From Bradyrhizobium sp. Ghvi (GTDB lineage Bacteria; Pseudomonadota; Alphaproteobacteria; Rhizobiales; Xanthobacteraceae): DNA of 64,000 bases. The stretch lies in the NCBI RefSeq assembly GCF_900115265.1, contig NZ_FOVU01000004.1:62001-126000 (forward strand). Direction: 5' to 3'. This document shows positions 61,008 to 64,000 of the stretch, in pieces (within the stretch, counting starts at the first letter, position 1; every line of letters begins with the position of its first letter). The position numbers and the translations under genes were made by a program. The notes beneath the pieces are model-generated. The model saw only the letters and a list, made by a program, of their open reading frames with translations. It did not search any database and had not been told where the DNA came from.

Positions 61008-61827
61008 GAATCTCGCTCCTGCGACCGATGGCGCCGAGCACGCCGACGACGATCATCACCGTGATCATGAAGATGATCGACAGCGCTGCGGCAAAAGGCC
61101 AGTTATTGGCGCCGACCGCCTGCTGGTAGATGTTGAGCGGCATATAGATCAGCCGCGCGCCGCCGATCAGGGTCTGCGTGACGAAGGCCGTAATGCTCGC
61201 GGCGTAGGTCAGGATGCAGCCGGCGATGATGCCGGGCAGCGACAAAGGCAGCGTGATGCGGAAGAAGGTTCGCCATTCGCCGGCCCCGAGCACGCGCGAT
61301 GCATCGCCAAGATTCGGGTCGAGCTTCGACAGCACGGTGAGGATCGGCAGCACCATCAGCGGCATCTGCACCTGGGCAAGCACCATCACGACACCAACCT
61401 CGGTATAGAGCAGTCGCAGCGGCTCGTTGCTGAGGCCGAGCCCCGTTACGATTTGGTTGAGCAGGCCCTGCCGTCCCAAAATCACGATCCAGGAAAAGGT
61501 GCGAACCACCACTGAGGTCAGGATCGGAAGGATGACCAGGAACACCAGCACGCTCTGCCAGCGTGCACCGGCGCTTGCGCAGAGCCAGGCGACGGGATAG
61601 CCGAACAACAGGCACACCAGCGTCGCCTTGACGCCGAGCAGGAGCGTGTCGATCAGGATCGAGTAGCTGAAGGGATCGCTGAAGAACTTCACGTAGTTGC
61701 CAAGCGTCCAGCCCTGCATGGCGATGTCGCCATGCAGGGACAGCAGCAGGAGGACCACGAGCGGCGCGACAAAGAATGCCGTGAATAGGGCAGCAAGGGG
61801 CAGGACGAGCCTGGAATCGGCTTCCAT
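60994..61827 (-). CDS. ABC transporter permease (PotB type)
   Basis: A 277-residue permease from ATG 61827, which gives a normal N-terminal membrane helix (LVLPLAALFTAFFVAPLVVLLL). It has about six helices and the coupling loop DASRVLGAGEWRTFFRITLPLS. An ATG at 61908 would extend the protein into the binding-protein gene and is rejected. It overlaps the second permease by 14 bases. Confidence 0.88.
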   Translation of the reverse strand: MEADSRLVLPLAALFTAFFVAPLVVLLLLSLHGDIAMQGWTLGNYVKFFSDPFSYSILIDTLLLGVKATLVCLLFGYPVAWLCASAGARWQSVLVFLVILPILTSVVVRTFSWIVILGRQGLLNQIVTGLGLSNEPLRLLYTEVGVVMVLAQVQMPLMVLPILTVLSKLDPNLGDASRVLGAGEWRTFFRITLPLSLPGIIAGCILTYAASITAFVTQTLIGGARLIYMPLNIYQQAVGANNWPFAAALSIIFMITVMIVVGVLGAIGRRSEIHGRA

Positions 61828-61841
61828 CGCCAGTGCTCTCC

Positions 61842-62903
61842 TTAGAGCTTGATCTCGCGGTTGAAACGATCGATCAGCGCGCCGCGCTGCGGATTGATCT
61901 TCTCCCAATTGATGGTGCGGATCTTGGCGACATCGTCGAGCGACTTGGCCAGCGACTTGGTGATGGCGCCCTCGAGCTTGACCTTCGCGTTGGTCGGAAT
62001 GACGTCGTAGGGCGGCTTCAGCAGCTTCTCCTGGGTTGCTGCGGCGAGATGCAGGTCGATATATTGGACCGCAAGCTCGGGCTCAGCGGCGCCTGCGACG
62101 ATGTGCAGGCTGGTCGACCAGCCGACCGGTCCAGTCGCCGGGATCGTGAACTCGACCGGCACGTCCTTGGCCTTGAGCGTCTGCACGAAGTTGAAATTAT
62201 AGGGCGCGATATCGATCTGCTCCTGCTGCCACAGCGTCGCAAACGCGCCGAGATTGGCGCCGATCGCACCGACATTCGGCAGGAGCTGCTTCAGGAACTT
62301 GAAGGCCGGCTCGAAATTCTCATCGGTGCCGCCCTTGAGGCGGTTGATCTCGGCAAGGAAGGCGATGCCGAGCTGGCTGTTGAGCGCGGTCAGGCCGACG
62401 CGACCTTTGTATTTTGGATCGAGCAGATCGTTCCAGCTCGTCGGCGGAGTCTTGACCTTGTCGGGATTGTAGCCGAGGCCGATCACCTGCATGGTGATCT
62501 TCGGGCCCCATTTGTCCTGGGCAGTCGGCAGCAAGTCCTTGTAGTTGGGCGACTGCGCGATGGGATATTCCACGATGAGGCCTTCGCGGACCGCATCGAT
62601 CACCTGGGGGGCGTCAAAGAACGCAACGTCGAATGGCGGCTTGTTGCCTTTGGCGGCAATGAGCCGCGATACCTGGTCGGTGCCGAGGATGATGGATTGC
62701 GTGACGGCGGCGCCGGTCAGTTGCTTGAACGCCGGTGCGATGACGTCGCGGTCCGCCTCGTTCCAGGTGCCGGGGAAGGTCGCCGCGATCAGCGTCTTGT
62801 TCTGTGCGTGCGCGAAGCGCGGCAGGCTCGCCGCGAGCGCGAGGCCGCCCGCGCTGCGCAAGAGGCGCCGGCGGTCGATCGTAACGGTCCTGAATGTCGT
62901 CAT
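61842..62903 (-). CDS. Periplasmic substrate-binding protein of an ABC importer, Tat-exported
   Basis: A 353-residue solute-binding protein of the spermidine/putrescine-type superfamily. The N-terminus DRRRLLRSAGGLALAASL is a twin-arginine signal, so it is probably folded before export. The mature protein begins near QNKTLIAATFPGTWNEADRD. Conserved positions include FFDAPQVIDAVREGLIV and IGLGYNPDKVK. GAGGACACC precedes ATG 62903. The ligand is unknown. The gene is 19 bases after the ATPase gene. Confidence 0.88.
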   Translation of the reverse strand: MTTFRTVTIDRRRLLRSAGGLALAASLPRFAHAQNKTLIAATFPGTWNEADRDVIAPAFKQLTGAAVTQSIILGTDQVSRLIAAKGNKPPFDVAFFDAPQVIDAVREGLIVEYPIAQSPNYKDLLPTAQDKWGPKITMQVIGLGYNPDKVKTPPTSWNDLLDPKYKGRVGLTALNSQLGIAFLAEINRLKGGTDENFEPAFKFLKQLLPNVGAIGANLGAFATLWQQEQIDIAPYNFNFVQTLKAKDVPVEFTIPATGPVGWSTSLHIVAGAAEPELAVQYIDLHLAAATQEKLLKPPYDVIPTNAKVKLEGAITKSLAKSLDDVAKIRTINWEKINPQRGALIDRFNREIKL

Positions 62904-62922
62904 GGCGGTGTCCTCTCTGGGC

Positions 62923-63999
62923 TCAGGATGCGGGGAATACATGGCAGGCCGCCGGTGAGGCCGGCGCCAAATAAACGGTCGCGCCGACCTCTCGCAGCTC
63001 GCCCTCGGCATCGCGGGGCTCCGCGACCTTGAGCGAGGGGCCCCCGGTCAGCGCGACGTCGTAGACGACCTGCGCACCGAGCGGCAGCACCGTGGTGATG
63101 ATCGCGGTGAAGACGCCATCGGACGGAGCTGGCTGGAAGCGCAACTGCTCAGGACGGATCGAGACGACGACCGCGTGCCCTTGTTGGAAGATCTTGTCAG
63201 GGCTGACGGGAAGAACGACTCCGTGCTCGAGCTGAACGGCGGAGCCGTCGATGAATTCGCCGCGCAGCACGTTGGTGGTTCCGACGAACTCGTTTACGAA
63301 CAGCGTTTGCGGGGTGTCGTAGATGCCGGTCGGCGTCGAGATCTGCTCGATCCGCCCGCGCGACATCACGGCGATGCGGTCGGCCATCGACAGCGCCTCC
63401 TCCTGGTCGTGGGTGACCAGGATGGTGGTGATGCCGGATTGGCGCTGGAGGCGCTTGACCTCGATCTGCATGTCGAGGCGCAAATTCTTGTCGAGGGCCC
63501 CGAAGGGCTCGTCGAGCAGCAGGACTTTCGGATCGATGGCGAGGCAGCGGGCGAGCGCCACGCGCTGCTGCTGGCCACCGGACAGCTCGCGCGGCTTGCG
63601 GCCGGCGAATTCGCCCATATGGACGAGATCGAGCATCTCGGCGACGCGCTTGGCGATGCGCTCGCGCGACCATTTGTGCGCCTGAAGGCCGTAAGCGACG
63701 TTCTCGCCGACGCTCATGTGCGGAAACAGTGCGTAGTTCTGGAAGACGATGCCGACGCCGCGCTCTGCGGGCGACAGGGCATCGGCTATGCTGTCGTCGA
63801 ACAGGACGCGGCCCTCGCTCTGTCGGATGAAGCCGGAGATGATCCGTAGCAAGGTCGACTTGCCGCAGCCGGAGGGGCCGAGCAGGGCGACGAGTTCGCC
63901 GCCAGCGATATCGAGGTTGATATCCCGCACGGCCGTGCTCGCGCCGAACCGGTGCGTGATGGCGTCGAGCCTGACCCGATGCGAGCGAGACGCAGTCAT
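62923..63999 (-). CDS. ABC transporter ATPase (PotA type)
   Basis: A 358-residue ATPase with Walker A GPSGCGKSTLLRI, signature LSGGQQQRVALARCLA, Walker B KVLLLDEPFGALD and switch TILVTHDQEEALSMADRI. The C-terminal TOBE-like domain (residues about 270-358, with VSIRPEQLRFQ) is present. The ATG at 63999 is one base from the window edge, so an earlier start upstream cannot be excluded. It is the first gene of the importer operon seen here. Confidence 0.92.
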   Translation of the reverse strand: MTASRSHRVRLDAITHRFGASTAVRDINLDIAGGELVALLGPSGCGKSTLLRIISGFIRQSEGRVLFDDSIADALSPAERGVGIVFQNYALFPHMSVGENVAYGLQAHKWSRERIAKRVAEMLDLVHMGEFAGRKPRELSGGQQQRVALARCLAIDPKVLLLDEPFGALDKNLRLDMQIEVKRLQRQSGITTILVTHDQEEALSMADRIAVMSRGRIEQISTPTGIYDTPQTLFVNEFVGTTNVLRGEFIDGSAVQLEHGVVLPVSPDKIFQQGHAVVVSIRPEQLRFQPAPSDGVFTAIITTVLPLGAQVVYDVALTGGPSLKVAEPRDAEGELREVGATVYLAPASPAACHVFPAS

Positions 64000-64000
64000 G

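Overview
The window is a GC-rich (roughly 64%) alphaproteobacterial chromosome segment, most probably Bradyrhizobium or a very close relative. The evidence is the protein style of RecA, AlaRS, GcvPHT, Icd, RpsD and PurCSQL, an MddA-type methanethiol methyltransferase, a DUF1476 ATPase-inhibitor-like gene, and several families of short palindromic intergenic repeats of the kind scattered through Bradyrhizobium genomes. I see no tRNA, rRNA, CRISPR array, prophage or insertion sequence. It looks like ordinary chromosome with a few accessory cassettes. Family assignments come from reading motifs and were not checked by database search.

Layout. 1-13 kb: the 3' end of recA, a DUF1835-like gene, the glycine cleavage operon gcvT-gcvH-gcvP (minus strand) behind a tandem glycine riboswitch, alaS, a cyclic-nucleotide-binding K+ channel, a secreted DUF3455 protein and icd. 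13-20 kb: a TrmJ-type tRNA methyltransferase fused to a DUF559 nuclease-like domain, a hotdog protein, and an overlapping mddA-luxR-quinone oxidoreductase operon facing a regulator that joins a BTAD/SARP-type DNA-binding half to an alpha/beta hydrolase. A TetR repressor with a clear palindromic operator follows.

20-29 kb is the most distinctive region. An OsmC / acyl-CoA-dehydrogenase-like / rhodanese operon and a cyanate transport and cyanase operon (cynA-cynB-cynD-cynS type) flank a PAS-containing sigma-54 activator. Both operons carry near-identical -24/-12 promoters, and three spaced palindromic repeats lie between the activator and the cyanate operon. Together they look like a sigma-54-controlled regulon for small nitrogen/sulfur compounds (cyanate, possibly thiocyanate, cyanide or an organosulfur source).

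29-38 kb: purine biosynthesis (purB, purC, purS, purQ, purL) interrupted by antisense corA and a thioesterase. 38-50 kb: a DUF1328 stress-type membrane peptide with two EcfG-like promoters, an unknown propeller-like secreted protein, an alpha/beta hydrolase, DUF427, BolA, LtrA, the ergothioneine genes egtB/egtD, the CGFS glutaredoxin grxD, a macrodomain protein, two tandem class-C-type serine hydrolases and a threonine aldolase. 50-64 kb: rpsD with terminator, an E2-like acyltransferase, an HpcH/HpaI aldolase, murI, a cytochrome b561 remnant, a GST, a Popeye-like cNMP-binding membrane protein, a SecD-head-only protein, an acyl-CoA synthetase, and an ABC importer operon that ends in a fused UraD-UraH purine-degradation enzyme.
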